Positions 9,860 to 19,070 of a stretch of DNA of 64,000 nucleotides are shown in pieces. A model generated the notes under the pieces. The model did no database searches, had not been told where the DNA came from, and saw only the letters and a program-made list of their open reading frames with translations. The stretch spans positions 62,001 to 126,000 of the forward strand of contig NZ_FOLB01000003.1 of NCBI RefSeq assembly GCF_900112345.1. The letters are read 5' to 3'. The DNA comes from Nocardioides terrae (GTDB lineage: Bacteria; Actinomycetota; Actinomycetes; Propionibacteriales; Nocardioidaceae). The position numbers were made by a program, and so were the translations under genes. The first letter of the stretch is position 1. Each line of letters begins with the position of its first letter.

Positions 9860-10558
9860 ATGCGTCGTACCGCCTTCGCCGCCGTCGCGGCCGTGCTCCT
9901 CCTCGCCGGCTGTTCGGGCGAGGACGGCTCCTCGGACAAGAAGGACGCGGCGCAGACCCCGGAGCAGGCGCTCGCGGCGGCGAAGAAGACGCTCGACGAG
10001 ACCAGCGGCGTCCACCTCACCCTCGCCTCCAAGAACGTCGACGACACCATCAGCGGGCTGCTGTCCGGCAGCGGCACCCTCACCGACGCGCCCGCCTTCG
10101 ACGGCAAGATCGTCGTCCAGATCGCCGGGCTCAAGCCGGAGGTCCCCGTGATCGCCGTCGACGGCAAGGTCTACGCGCAGCTGCCGCTGACCAGCGGCTG
10201 GCAGGACATCGACCCCACCGACTACGGCGCGCCGGACCCGGCGGCGCTGATGTCGCCCGACCGCGGGCTCTCCTCGATGCTCACCGCCACCACCGACCCG
10301 AAGCGGGGCGACTCGGTCCGCGGTGGCGAGGGCAACAAGGAGGTCCTGACCTCCTACTCGGGCACGCTGCCCGCCTCGGCGGCGAAGGCGTTCGTGCCCT
10401 CGGTCGCGGGCGACGTCGACGCGACCTACACGCTCACCGCCGACGACCAGCTCCGCGAGGCCGTGCTCACGGGCGACTTCTACGGCACCGGCGCGTCCGA
10501 GACCTACACCGTGACCGTCGACGACTACGGCACCGAGAAGGACATCACCGCCCCGTGA
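9860..10558 (+). CDS. LprG/LppX-family lipoprotein
   Basis: Secreted, lipid-anchored protein of 232 residues. The signal peptide ends in a lipobox, LLLAGC, with the acylated Cys at residue 18. The mature part matches the LppX/LprA/LprF/LprG fold, a half-barrel that carries acylated lipids in mycobacteria (motifs such as the VIAVDGKVYAQLP strand). A Shine-Dalgarno GGAAGG precedes the ATG by about 9 nt. Its TGA overlaps the GTG of the following MFS transporter as GTGA. This lipoprotein-transporter pairing is the arrangement of the mycobacterial lprG-p55 operon, which exports envelope lipids; the same job here is inferred, since the organism need not make the same lipids. Confidence 0.9.
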   Translation: MRRTAFAAVAAVLLLAGCSGEDGSSDKKDAAQTPEQALAAAKKTLDETSGVHLTLASKNVDDTISGLLSGSGTLTDAPAFDGKIVVQIAGLKPEVPVIAVDGKVYAQLPLTSGWQDIDPTDYGAPDPAALMSPDRGLSSMLTATTDPKRGDSVRGGEGNKEVLTSYSGTLPASAAKAFVPSVAGDVDATYTLTADDQLREAVLTGDFYGTGASETYTVTVDDYGTEKDITAP

Positions 10559-12360
10559 CGACCGTCCGGGCGGGCCGCGGTCTGCTGGCGCTGGCCGCGG
10601 TCGCGGTCGCGTTCGCCGCCGCCGACACCTACGTGGTCGTCCTGGCCCTGCCCGACATCATGCACGGCGTCGGCCTGTCGGTGGAGCAGCTCCAGAAGGG
10701 TGCACCGATCGTCTCCGGCTTCCTGCTGGGGTACGTCGCCATGCTGCCGCTCATCGGGCGTATCGCCGACCTCCGCGGCCGGCCGCCCGTGCTGGTCGCC
10801 GGTCTCGTCGTCTTCGCCTTCGGGTCGCTGGTCACCGCACTCGCCTACGACCTGCCGATGATGGTGACCGGACGGTTCCTGCAAGGCGTCGGCGGTGGCG
10901 CGCTCGTCCCGGCGACCCTCGCCCTCGTCGCCGACCTCTACCCGGTCGAGCGGCGCGGCGTCCCCCTCGGGATCGTCTCCGCCGTGCAGGAGCTCGGCTC
11001 GGTGCTCGGCCCGCTCTTCGGAGCGGTGATCCTCGCCGTCGCGGACTGGCGGGCGATCTTCGCGGTCAACCTGGTGGTGGGTGTCGTGCTGGCGGTGCTC
11101 GTACGCCGGTCTGCTGGTTCGTCGCGGTATGCAGCCGAACCCCCGCTTCCCGTGCGGAGTTCCGCCCGGGGAGCGACGACTTCCCTGCATACCTCGACGA
11201 ACCGCCCGGACCGGATCGGAGCGGCCCTGCTGGCGATCATGGTCGCCGCGGCCGTGGTCCTCCGGGTCCGGCCGACGAGCCTGGTCCAAGACCTCACCTG
11301 GGGCCGGCTGTGGATCCCGGCGACGGGCACGTCGGACTGGATGACGCCGCTGGGCCTGACCACGATCGCCGCCGGGGTGCTGCTCATCGTCCGGTGCCTC
11401 ACCGCGCGCAGGCCACTGATCGGCCTGCGCGGGTGGTACGCCAGCGCCCGGGAGGCCGACCTGCCGGGCTCCGTACTGCTCGCGATCGCGCTCGGCGGCG
11501 TGGTCCTCGCCTTCGCGACGGCCGATCCCAAGGCGCAGGCGATGTCGGCGCAGGGCGGCTGGTACCTCCTCGCCACGGCGCTTGCGACCGTTGCGCTCGT
11601 CGTGCACCTGCGCCGGGCCGATGCGCCGCTGATCCCCCACGGCGCCATCGGCGCCCGCCCCGCCTGGGGGTCGGTGGCGGTGTCGTTCTTCGTCGGCGCC
11701 GCCCTGGTCGCGGCGCTCATCGACGTGCCGCTCTTCGCGCGGTCGACGGCCTATCCCGACAGCCAGCTGCTGGCCGCTCTCGTCCTGGTCCGCTTCCTGG
11801 TCGCGCTGCCGGTCGGCGCCGTGATCGGCGGCCTGCTCGTCCGGCACCTGCCGGCCGGCGCCGTCACCGCCGTCGGCATGCTGCTCGCCGCCGCCGGGTT
11901 CTGGTGGATGTCCACCTGGGGGCCGGACAGCCTGACCTCGTGGAGTGCGACGCTGCCGCTCGTGATCGGCGGGCTCGGGTTCGGGCTCGCGCTGCCGCCG
12001 GTCAACGCCGCCGTGCTCGCCACCACCGACCACGCCGTGCACGGTCTGGCCGGCGCGCTCGTCGTCGTCGCGCGGATGGTCGGCATGCTCGTGGGGGTCG
12101 CCGGTCTGACCACGCTGGGGCTGCGCCGCTACTACGCCGAGCAGGCCGACCTGCCCCCGGTCCGTGAGGTGTGCGACGGCGCCAGCCGGTGCGACGCGTT
12201 CAGCGACCTGATCCGTGCCGCAGGGGTCACCCAGGAGCAGACGGTCTTCGTAGGCGCCGCGGTCGCCGCGCTGGTCGCCGCCGCGCTCGGGCTGGTGCTC
12301 CTGCGCGGGGCGCGTACCCGAGGGGTGGACACCGCGTCGGTGCTTCAGACCCTCGGCTAG
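10555..12360 (+). CDS. MFS transporter, P55-like (EmrB/QacA, about 14 TM)
   Basis: Drug:proton antiporter-type major facilitator of 601 residues with about 14 membrane helices. Motif A is GRIADLRGRPP after TM2, and the first helix carries AAADTYVVVLALPDI as in the 14-TM family. It is coupled to the LprG-like lipoprotein by a 4-nt GTGA overlap, as P55 is in mycobacteria. P55 itself is about 518 residues; part of the excess is a segment at residues about 188-217 (VRRSAGSSRYAAEPPL and onward) encoded by an almost perfect 88-nt palindrome inserted in the loop between helix 6 and helix 7. The reading frame survives the insertion. The frame extends upstream through the lipoprotein gene but that part is a shadow. 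Confidence 0.9.
   Translation: MTTVRAGRGLLALAAVAVAFAAADTYVVVLALPDIMHGVGLSVEQLQKGAPIVSGFLLGYVAMLPLIGRIADLRGRPPVLVAGLVVFAFGSLVTALAYDLPMMVTGRFLQGVGGGALVPATLALVADLYPVERRGVPLGIVSAVQELGSVLGPLFGAVILAVADWRAIFAVNLVVGVVLAVLVRRSAGSSRYAAEPPLPVRSSARGATTSLHTSTNRPDRIGAALLAIMVAAAVVLRVRPTSLVQDLTWGRLWIPATGTSDWMTPLGLTTIAAGVLLIVRCLTARRPLIGLRGWYASAREADLPGSVLLAIALGGVVLAFATADPKAQAMSAQGGWYLLATALATVALVVHLRRADAPLIPHGAIGARPAWGSVAVSFFVGAALVAALIDVPLFARSTAYPDSQLLAALVLVRFLVALPVGAVIGGLLVRHLPAGAVTAVGMLLAAAGFWWMSTWGPDSLTSWSATLPLVIGGLGFGLALPPVNAAVLATTDHAVHGLAGALVVVARMVGMLVGVAGLTTLGLRRYYAEQADLPPVREVCDGASRCDAFSDLIRAAGVTQEQTVFVGAAVAALVAAALGLVLLRGARTRGVDTASVLQTLG
11116..11203. repeat. 88-nt near-perfect palindrome inside the P55-like gene (REP/MITE-like)
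   Basis: The outer arms are 19 nt, 11116-11134 and 11185-11203, matching at 18 of 19 positions (left begins GGTTCGTCG, right ends CGACGAACC). Between them, CTTCCCG (11146-11152) and CGGGGAG (11167-11173) pair with one mismatch around a perfect inner hairpin GCGGA-GT-TCCGC (11154-11165). Almost the whole element can fold back on itself. It replaces the loop after transmembrane helix 6 and reads through in frame. I see no other copy in this window and no flanking transposase. It looks like a small non-autonomous palindromic element; its family is unknown to me. Confidence 0.75.
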
Positions 12361-12371
12361 ATTCAACGGCC

Positions 12372-12866
12372 ATGGGTGACTTCGACGACCTCCTGTCCGC
12401 CAATGCCGACTACGCCGCCGACTTCCAGCTCAAGGGCTTCGACGGCGTCGCCCGAGCGGGCGTGGCCATCGTGACGTGCATGGACAGCCGTATCGACCCG
12501 CTGGGCATGCTCGGCCTCAAGCCCGGCGACGCCAAGATCTTCCGCAACCCGGGTGGCCGCGTCACGGTCGCGGCGATGGAGGCCCTGGTCCTCGGCGCCC
12601 ACCTCCTCAACGTGCAGCGGATCCTCGTCATCCCGCACACCCGCTGCGCGATGGCGAGCAACAGCGAGAGCGAGCTGCGCGCCCGGATCGGCGAGTCGAG
12701 CGGCCAGGACGCCTCCTGGCTGCCGCTGAGCGTTGTGGACGACCAGGTCCGCGCGCTGACCGAGGACGTCGCCAAGGTCCGCTCCCACCCGCTGATCCCC
12801 GACACCGTGGCGGTGGGCGGCTTCATGTACGACGTGGACTCGGGCCGCCTCGACCAGAAGGTCTGA
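12372..12866 (+). CDS. Beta-class carbonic anhydrase, small form
   Basis: Zinc enzyme interconverting CO2 and bicarbonate, 164 residues. The zinc ligands are visible as C36 in CMDSR, H89 and C92 in PHTRC; the D38-R40 dyad that activates water is intact. Length and motif spacing fit the short mycobacterial form (Rv1284 type, 163 residues). The ATG at 12372 has no Shine-Dalgarno, but a TAGATT hexamer ends 8 nt before it (12358-12363, overlapping the stop of the transporter gene), suggesting a separate leaderless transcript. It follows the LprG/P55-like pair after 11 nt. Confidence 0.92.
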   Translation: MGDFDDLLSANADYAADFQLKGFDGVARAGVAIVTCMDSRIDPLGMLGLKPGDAKIFRNPGGRVTVAAMEALVLGAHLLNVQRILVIPHTRCAMASNSESELRARIGESSGQDASWLPLSVVDDQVRALTEDVAKVRSHPLIPDTVAVGGFMYDVDSGRLDQKV

Positions 12867-12876
12867 CCCGGGCCGC

Positions 12877-13389
12877 TCAGGCCGTCCGCGGCGGGAGCCG
12901 GTGGAGGGTGACCTCCTCGAGCCGGCCGCCCGCGGCGACCGCCGTCAGGTAGGTGCAGAACGGCTGCCGGCGGCGGTCGGTCGGCGAGCCGGGGTTGAGC
13001 AGCCGGAGCCCGGTCGACGTGGTGCTGTCCCACGGGATGTGGCTGTGGCCGAAGAACAGCACGTCGAGGTCCGGGTAGAGCTCGGCGCAGCGCCGCTCGC
13101 GACCCTGCGCCGGTCCGGTCTCGTGCACGACGCCCAGTCGCAGCCCCTCGACCTCCGCCCGGGCCACCTCGGGGAGCCGCTCGCGCAGGACGCCGTGGTC
13201 GTTGTTACCGAACACGCCGACGAGCCGGCGCGCGCGTTCCTCGAGCCGGTCGAGCAGCGCCACGTCGACCCAGTCGCCGGCGTGGACCACGACATCGGCG
13301 GCGTCGACCTCGGCCCAGACCTCCGCCGGCAGGTCGCGTGCCCGTCGGGGCAGGTGCGTGTCGGAGATGACGAGCAGGCGCGACGGCAT
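12877..13389 (-). CDS. YfcE/MJ0936-family metallophosphoesterase
   Basis: Predicted dinuclear-metal phosphodiesterase of 170 residues. All core motifs of the calcineurin-like fold are present in order: SDTHL near residue 9, HAGDWVD near 41, FGNND near 63, and FGHSH near 120. The ATG at 13389 begins directly before the first beta strand (MPSRLLVISDTHLP), so longer upstream readings are rejected. It converges with the carbonic anhydrase gene 10 nt away. Substrate cannot be read from sequence. Confidence 0.9.
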   Translation of the reverse strand: MPSRLLVISDTHLPRRARDLPAEVWAEVDAADVVVHAGDWVDVALLDRLEERARRLVGVFGNNDHGVLRERLPEVARAEVEGLRLGVVHETGPAQGRERRCAELYPDLDVLFFGHSHIPWDSTTSTGLRLLNPGSPTDRRRQPFCTYLTAVAAGGRLEEVTLHRLPPRTA

Positions 13390-13448
13390 GCAGCCATTCA
13401 ACCCGCCGCTCGTCCGGTCGCTGGGCCGGTGGACGTCGGCGACGCTCG

Positions 13449-13649
13449 TCAGCGGCGCTCGTCGGTGAGGGATGCCCGCCGCGGTGCCGGCACGTGGGGC
13501 TGCACGAGATGCTCGACCGGCAACAGGAACCAGTGCCGGCGTACGCAGGTGATCTTGGCGTGCTCGACCGGGCCGTCGGTGCTCTCCATGACCTCGCGCC
13601 ACTGCACCTCGGCCAGCGCGCCGCACTCGGGGCACAGCGTCGTGTCCAT
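13449..13649 (-). CDS. Small zinc-ribbon-like protein, unknown
   Basis: A 66-residue protein starting at ATG 13649, behind a strong Shine-Dalgarno (GGAGG with 6 nt spacing). It has CPECG near the N-terminus and a third Cys in ITCVRRHW, so it may bind one zinc as a half ribbon; a fourth ligand could be His. I do not recognise a family. The next 183 nt toward the ABC transporter gene contain nothing I can name. Confidence 0.6.
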   Translation of the reverse strand: MDTTLCPECGALAEVQWREVMESTDGPVEHAKITCVRRHWFLLPVEHLVQPHVPAPRRASLTDERR

Positions 13650-13832
13650 CTCGTCCTCCGTCAGGCTTGCTGCTTTCGGGACAGGAGCACGACGCGGCGC
13701 CCGGTGATACGGGCCAGGCCAGAGGTCGGTGTGCGGCTGGTCGCGACGGGACGTCGACCGGTCCGACGGCCAGGGGCGGCTCAGGGACAATTCCCGTAGC
13801 CACCCGCGGGCCCGGTCCGTCAGAGTGGTCCG

Positions 13833-14594
13833 GTGACCGACGTCGAAACAGCAGTGGCCGCCAGCACCGTCGACCTGCACAAGACCTACGGATCAGGTGA
13901 CTCCGAGGTGCGCGCCCTCGACGGGGTGACCCTCGACCTCCACGCCGGTCAGTTCACCGCCGTGATGGGTCCGTCGGGGTCCGGCAAGTCGACGCTGATG
14001 CACTGCCTCGCCGCCCTCAACGCGCCCACGTCCGGCAAGGCGGTCGTGGACGGGGTCGACCTGAGCACCCTGAACGACACCCGGCTCACCACGCTGCGCC
14101 GCGAACGGATCGGCTTCGTCTTCCAGGCCTTCAACCTCATCCCGACCCTGACCGCGCGGGAGAACATCCTCCTCCCCCTCTCGCTCGCCGGCCGCAGGCC
14201 GGACGAGGCGTGGTTCGACACCGTCATCGACGCCGTGGGGCTGCGCGACCGGCTCGGTCACCGCCCCAGCGAGCTCTCCGGCGGCCAGCAGCAGCGGGTC
14301 GCCTGCGCGCGAGCGCTGGTCAGCAAGCCGCGGATCGTCTTCGCCGACGAGCCGACCGGCAACCTCGACAGCACCTCGTCGGGCGAGATCCTGGCGTTCC
14401 TGCGGCGCAGCGTCGACGAGTTCGGGCAGACCGTCGTCATGGTCACCCACGACGCCGTGGCGGCGTCGTACTGCGACCGCGTCGTGTTCCTCGCCGACGG
14501 CCGGGTCGTCGACGAGCTCGCCGACCCCGACCGCGAGCAGGTGCTCGAGCACATGGCTGCGCTGCAGTCGGCCGCCATGAACCTGGTCGACTGA
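13833..14594 (+). CDS. ABC transporter ATP-binding protein, MacB/LolD type
   Basis: Nucleotide-binding subunit of 253 residues. Walker A is GPSGSGKST, the signature LSGGQQQR and Walker B IVFADEPTG, with the EPTGNLDS extension typical of the LolD/MacB/FtsE branch that works with FtsX-fold permeases. The GTG start at 13833 is preceded by CAGAGT with 6 nt spacing. The partner permease starts 9 nt downstream. These mechanotransmission systems export lipoproteins, peptides or antibiotics rather than importing solutes; the substrate here is unknown. Confidence 0.95.
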   Translation: MTDVETAVAASTVDLHKTYGSGDSEVRALDGVTLDLHAGQFTAVMGPSGSGKSTLMHCLAALNAPTSGKAVVDGVDLSTLNDTRLTTLRRERIGFVFQAFNLIPTLTARENILLPLSLAGRRPDEAWFDTVIDAVGLRDRLGHRPSELSGGQQQRVACARALVSKPRIVFADEPTGNLDSTSSGEILAFLRRSVDEFGQTVVMVTHDAVAASYCDRVVFLADGRVVDELADPDREQVLEHMAALQSAAMNLVD

Positions 14595-14603
14595 GGGCTC
14601 GCG

Positions 14604-17150
14604 ATGCTGCGGCTGACCCTGCGCAACCTGCTCGCCCGCAAGGTGCGGCTGGTGATGAGCGCCCTCGCGATCGTGCTCGGCGTGGCCTTCCTGTCCGGGG
14701 TGCTGATCTTCAGCCACGGCCTGAGCAACACCTTCGACAACATCATCAAGGGCTCCACGCCCGACGCCGTGGTGCGGCCGATCGGCACCGAGTCGTTCGG
14801 CCAGTCCGCCCCCTCGACGCTCACGGTCACCCCGGCCGACGTGAGCCGGTTGGCCGATCTTCCCGAGGTCGCGGCTGCCGACGGGAGCGTCGACGGCACC
14901 GGGCTCTTCCTGCTCGACGGCGCCGGGAAGCTCGTCGGCGGGCAGGGCGCGCCCACGCTCGCCTTCAACCACGCCGGCTCGGTCAACATGCTCGGCGAGC
15001 CGATCCTCGAGCTGCGGGACGGGCGCTGGCCCGAGCAGCCCGAGGAGGTGCTGCTCGACCACAACGCCGCGGACCGGGGCGGCTACCACGTCGGCGACCA
15101 GGTGAGGGTGATCGCACCGAACGGCGACCTGTCCCGCACCCTCAGCCTGGTCGGCACCGCCGACTTCAACGGAGGGGGTACGGCGGGGGCCGTCCTCGTC
15201 ATCTTCTCCACCCCCGGCGCCCAGCAGATGTTCCTGGGTGGTCGGGACGCGTTCACCTCGGTGAACCTCACCGCGGCCGACGGGGTCAGCCAGGCCCGGC
15301 TCGTCGCGGCCGCCAAGACGGTGCTGCCGGACGGCTTCACCGCCGTCACCGGTGACACCGTCGTCGACCAGTCGCAGGACGCCATCGGTCAGTTCCTCGG
15401 CGTGATCTCGACGTTCCTCCTGGTCTTCGCGATCATCGCGGTGATCGTCGGCGGCTTCATCATCGTCAACACCTTCTCGATCCTCGTCGCCCAGCGCACC
15501 CGAGAGCTGGCGTTGGTGCGTGCTCTCGGCGCCTCCCGACGCCAGGTCACCGGATCGGTCCTGATCGAGGCGCTGGTCACCGGGCTCGTGGCCACCACGG
15601 TCGGTGTCGCACTGGGGCTGGCGCTGGCGCGCGGCCTGGCGGCGCTGTTCCGCCAGTTCGGGCTCGACATCGCCGCCAGCTCGCTCACGCTGACGCCGCG
15701 CACGATCGTGCTGAGCTACGTCGTCGGCGTGCTCGTCACCCTGGTCGCCGCCTACTTGCCCGCGCGGCGGGCGGCCAAGGTGCCGCCCGTGGCCGCGATG
15801 CGGGCCGACCTCGTCCCGAAGGAGCGCTCGCTGCGTCGGCGTACCCTCATCGGGGCCGTGGTCCTGCTCCTCGGTGCCGCGATCGCGGTCGCCGGGCTGT
15901 TCGACCCGCCCGGCAACGACGCGGCCTGGATCGGCGTCGGGGCGGTGCTCTGGATCCTCACCGTCGCCGCCATCAGCGCCGCGCTCGGGCATCCCGTCCT
16001 GGTCGTGTGCCGCAGCGTCTTCCGTCGCCTCTTCGGCACGCCCGGCCAGCTCGCCGGCGAGAATGCGCTGCGGGACCCGCGCCGCACCGGTGCCACCGCG
16101 TCGGCCCTCATGATCGGGCTGGCGCTGGTCTCCCTGATCGGTGTGCTCGCCGCCTCGTTGAACAGCTCGGTCGACGACCTGGTCGACGAGCAGTTCAACG
16201 CCGACTTCGTGGTGCAGAGCGTGGCGTTCACGCCGTTCTCGACCGGCGTGGGCGACAAGCTCGAGCACGTGCCCGGGGTGGGCATCATGTCGCGCCAGCA
16301 GTTCCTCGCCGCCAAGCTCGGCGGCGTCGACGGCAGCTCCACCTTCATCGCCGCCAACGACGACCGGTTCAGCAGGATCTACGACCTCGACGTGCGCAGC
16401 GGCCGCACGACGCTCCAGCCCGGGGAGGCGTTCGTGTCGAAGGACGCCGCCGACAAGCACCACTGGCGGGTCGGCAGCCGGTTCACGCTGAGCTTCCCCG
16501 GCGGTGGGACGCTGACGCCGACGGTGGTGGGCGTCATCGAGCCGAGCCAGGTGGCCGGTCAGATCAACATCAGCCTCGACGACCTCGAGTCGGTGGGCGT
16601 GCAGCGCCAGGACTCGTCGGTGAGCATCCGACTGGCGCAGGGCGCGGACGCCGCGACCGTCCAGCGCGCCCTCGCCAAGGTCGTCGAGCCGCTGCCCATC
16701 GTCAACGTCCAGGACAAGGACGACTTCCGCGACTCGGTCCGCGGTCAGGTCAACCAGCTGCTCTACATGATCTACGGGCTGCTCGCCCTGGCGATCGTGA
16801 TCGCCGTCATCGGCATCGTGAACACCCTCGGCCTCAGCGTCCTCGAGCGGACCCGCGAGCTGGGCCTGCTCCGGGCGATCGGACTCACCCGTCGCCAGCT
16901 GCGCCGGATGGTCACGCTGGAGTCGGTCGCGATCGCCGTGCTCGGCGCGGTGCTCGGCATGGTCCTCGGCCTCGTCTTCGGCGTGCTGCTGCGCCAGGCC
17001 CTGTCCGACGACCTCACGAGCCTCGGACTGCCGCTCGGCCAGCTCGTGGTGTTCCTCGTGATCGCGGTCGTGGTCGGCGTTCTCGCGGCCGTGATCCCCG
17101 CCGTCCGCGCCTCGCGGCTGGACGTACTGCGGGCGATCGCGACGGAGTGA
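14604..17150 (+). CDS. ABC transporter permease with two FtsX domains
   Basis: Membrane subunit of 848 residues, partner of the upstream ATPase. It has a TM helix at about residues 17-37, a large extracytoplasmic MacB-like domain, then a first FtsX block of three helices (about 260-390), a further helix pair, a second extracytoplasmic domain and a second FtsX block (about 720-840). The RTRELALVRALGASRRQ and RTRELGLLRAIGLTRRQ sequences are the paired coupling helices. This duplicated architecture is usual in actinobacteria. Inferred role is export or membrane extraction. Confidence 0.94.
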   Translation: MLRLTLRNLLARKVRLVMSALAIVLGVAFLSGVLIFSHGLSNTFDNIIKGSTPDAVVRPIGTESFGQSAPSTLTVTPADVSRLADLPEVAAADGSVDGTGLFLLDGAGKLVGGQGAPTLAFNHAGSVNMLGEPILELRDGRWPEQPEEVLLDHNAADRGGYHVGDQVRVIAPNGDLSRTLSLVGTADFNGGGTAGAVLVIFSTPGAQQMFLGGRDAFTSVNLTAADGVSQARLVAAAKTVLPDGFTAVTGDTVVDQSQDAIGQFLGVISTFLLVFAIIAVIVGGFIIVNTFSILVAQRTRELALVRALGASRRQVTGSVLIEALVTGLVATTVGVALGLALARGLAALFRQFGLDIAASSLTLTPRTIVLSYVVGVLVTLVAAYLPARRAAKVPPVAAMRADLVPKERSLRRRTLIGAVVLLLGAAIAVAGLFDPPGNDAAWIGVGAVLWILTVAAISAALGHPVLVVCRSVFRRLFGTPGQLAGENALRDPRRTGATASALMIGLALVSLIGVLAASLNSSVDDLVDEQFNADFVVQSVAFTPFSTGVGDKLEHVPGVGIMSRQQFLAAKLGGVDGSSTFIAANDDRFSRIYDLDVRSGRTTLQPGEAFVSKDAADKHHWRVGSRFTLSFPGGGTLTPTVVGVIEPSQVAGQINISLDDLESVGVQRQDSSVSIRLAQGADAATVQRALAKVVEPLPIVNVQDKDDFRDSVRGQVNQLLYMIYGLLALAIVIAVIGIVNTLGLSVLERTRELGLLRAIGLTRRQLRRMVTLESVAIAVLGAVLGMVLGLVFGVLLRQALSDDLTSLGLPLGQLVVFLVIAVVVGVLAAVIPAVRASRLDVLRAIATE

Positions 17151-17165
17151 TCGGCTCGGGCAGGT

Positions 17166-19070
17166 CTAGGGGTAGTCGACGACCGTCACCGGCACATCGG
17201 GGTTGGCGATCGTCGAGGACCCGCCCGTGTCGTTGACGACGTGACGGATCCCGCCGCTCCCGTTGGCGGGGTCGAGGAAGATCGTCAGCAGGTCGTGCAG
17301 GCGCACGCCGGCCCTGGTGGGCACCTCGTAGGCGTGGTCGGCGAAGACGTCGACGCCCTGGTTGAAGAAGCTGTAGGTCCCCATCCCGGCGCCCTGGAAG
17401 GACCGTACGTCGTCGGCGACCTTGACCGCAGCGAAGCCGTCGGTGGTCGGCGACGACCGCCACGCGGCCTGGCTCGGCACGTCGTAGGGCAGTTCGCTCT
17501 GGAAGAACGTGACCGACCCGCGCTCGCCGTTCCAGATCACCTGGAAGCCCTGGTAGTGCTCGACGAACAGCCCGGTGGCGGTGACGTCGTCGCCGTTGAC
17601 CACGACTCCGGTGCGCGCCGTGTTCTCGGTCCAGCCGACGCCTGTGCCATGGTCGGCCCGCCAGGCCCAGATGTCGTCGAGCAGCACGTTGCTGCTGTTG
17701 ACCTCCAGGCTGGTCTCGGCGCGGCCGGCGTGGGGTCCGCCGATCCGGAAGAACACGTCCTGCAGCGCCGTCGGGTCGCGCGGGTCGTCGCGGTGGTTGT
17801 TGCCGTGGGCCTTGCCCAGCCGCACGAGGGTCGGTGACGTCACCGGCCCGGCGTCGACGGTGAAGCCGGCCAGGTCGACGCCGGGGACGTCGGCCACGGA
17901 CACCGCCGTCGCGCCGCCCTGGGCGGTCAGGGTCGCCAGGCCGAGTCCGAGCACTACCGTGTCGGCTCGCTTCACGTCGATGGTCCGCGGGACGTCGTAC
18001 ACACCCGGGGTGAGCAGGAGGTCGCGGCCTCGGGAGAGCTGGTTGTTGATGGTGGCGATCGAGTCACCGGGGCGGGCGACGTAGAAGTCCGACAGGGGGC
18101 GGGAGTGTCCCGGCGTCGAGCCCGCCGCCCAGGTCGTCCCGCGAGCCTCGCGCTGGGTCGCGGGCACGAAGACGCGCCACTGCCCGGCGTCGGTGACGTA
18201 GAGGTAGGGCTTCTCGCGCGTCACCGGGGTGGTCGCGAAGGTCGTGTAGTAGGTGGCGGGCGCGCACTCGAAGCACTCGGCCGGAGCGCCCAGGTCACCG
18301 GAGAAGACCTGGTTCCAGACGCTGTTGGACCACCCGTCGAGGTCGGAGCTGCGCACGTAGAACTGCTGCTGGGACCCGTTGACGACGGTGCCGCCGGTGA
18401 ACTGCGAGTCGGCGATGAACCCGCCGCTCGCGAACGACGGCCCGGTGCAGTAGTCCATCAGCGTGGTGTTGCCGTCGACGTGGACGCGGCGCATCGGCGC
18501 TGCCTGGGAGACCGCCCAGAACTCGCCCGTGTAGCAGCCCGCGTCGGGGTTGGTCACGTGGATCGTGAGGTTGGACAGTGATCGCCAGAAGTTGTTGAGG
18601 GCGATGCAGTTGCCGTTGTCGCACTGGTTGTAGACGTCGACCGAGCCGTTGATGACGACGTCGCCCGGGTCGCGGCCGAGGCCGGCGACCTCGGTGTAGT
18701 AACCGACCTGGAAGTTCAGCGGCTCGGCCGCCGTGCCGTAGGTGCCCGGCTTGAACAGCAGGGCGTAGCGCTGCGTCCCGAACTGGTTGGCCAGCTGCTG
18801 TGCCGCGACCGCATCCACGGTCGCCTGGATCTGGCTCACCGCCATCGACGGGTCGAACACGTAGGCGTTCGGGCCCAGGTCGGGCGCACCGGGCGCGCGC
18901 TTCGCCGCGACCAGTGGCGCTGCCGCGGTGTGGGCGCTCGCCTCATGGGCGGCTGCTCGAGCGGGTGCGGGTGCGGCTCCGAGGAGCGCGATGGCCAGGG
19001 CGGCGACAGCGGACAGGGCGAGAGGCGTACGCCGCCCCGCGCGCCGCCCGAGAACAGTCCGGAGCGTCAT
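17166..19070 (-). CDS. Secreted parallel beta-helix protein
   Basis: Exported protein of 634 residues. The N-terminus has GRRAGRR before a hydrophobic stretch and an ARA cleavage site near residue 40, so Tat export is possible. The mature part resembles right-handed beta-helix proteins: a polysaccharide-lyase/GH55-like opening (IQATVDAVAAQQL, then LLFKPGTYG near residue 115) repeats later as INNQLSRGRDLLLTPGVYD, indicating two helix modules. Streptomyces relatives carry misleading names such as adenylyl cyclase; nothing cyclase-like is visible. A carbohydrate-active role is inferred only. The start is ATG 19070, just before the signal peptide, with GGAGGA upstream; it converges with the FtsX permease gene. 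Confidence 0.8.
   Translation of the reverse strand: MTLRTVLGRRAGRRTPLALSAVAALAIALLGAAPAPARAAAHEASAHTAAAPLVAAKRAPGAPDLGPNAYVFDPSMAVSQIQATVDAVAAQQLANQFGTQRYALLFKPGTYGTAAEPLNFQVGYYTEVAGLGRDPGDVVINGSVDVYNQCDNGNCIALNNFWRSLSNLTIHVTNPDAGCYTGEFWAVSQAAPMRRVHVDGNTTLMDYCTGPSFASGGFIADSQFTGGTVVNGSQQQFYVRSSDLDGWSNSVWNQVFSGDLGAPAECFECAPATYYTTFATTPVTREKPYLYVTDAGQWRVFVPATQREARGTTWAAGSTPGHSRPLSDFYVARPGDSIATINNQLSRGRDLLLTPGVYDVPRTIDVKRADTVVLGLGLATLTAQGGATAVSVADVPGVDLAGFTVDAGPVTSPTLVRLGKAHGNNHRDDPRDPTALQDVFFRIGGPHAGRAETSLEVNSSNVLLDDIWAWRADHGTGVGWTENTARTGVVVNGDDVTATGLFVEHYQGFQVIWNGERGSVTFFQSELPYDVPSQAAWRSSPTTDGFAAVKVADDVRSFQGAGMGTYSFFNQGVDVFADHAYEVPTRAGVRLHDLLTIFLDPANGSGGIRHVVNDTGGSSTIANPDVPVTVVDYP

Noticed and set aside
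10525..12366. 613-codon open frame antisense to the P55-like gene
   Set aside because: Low-complexity Asp/Arg/Gly/Gln-rich reading without start signal or family features.
13893..16463. 856-codon open frame antisense to the ABC/FtsX genes
   Set aside because: Same GC-driven shadow; both plus-strand genes have full motifs.
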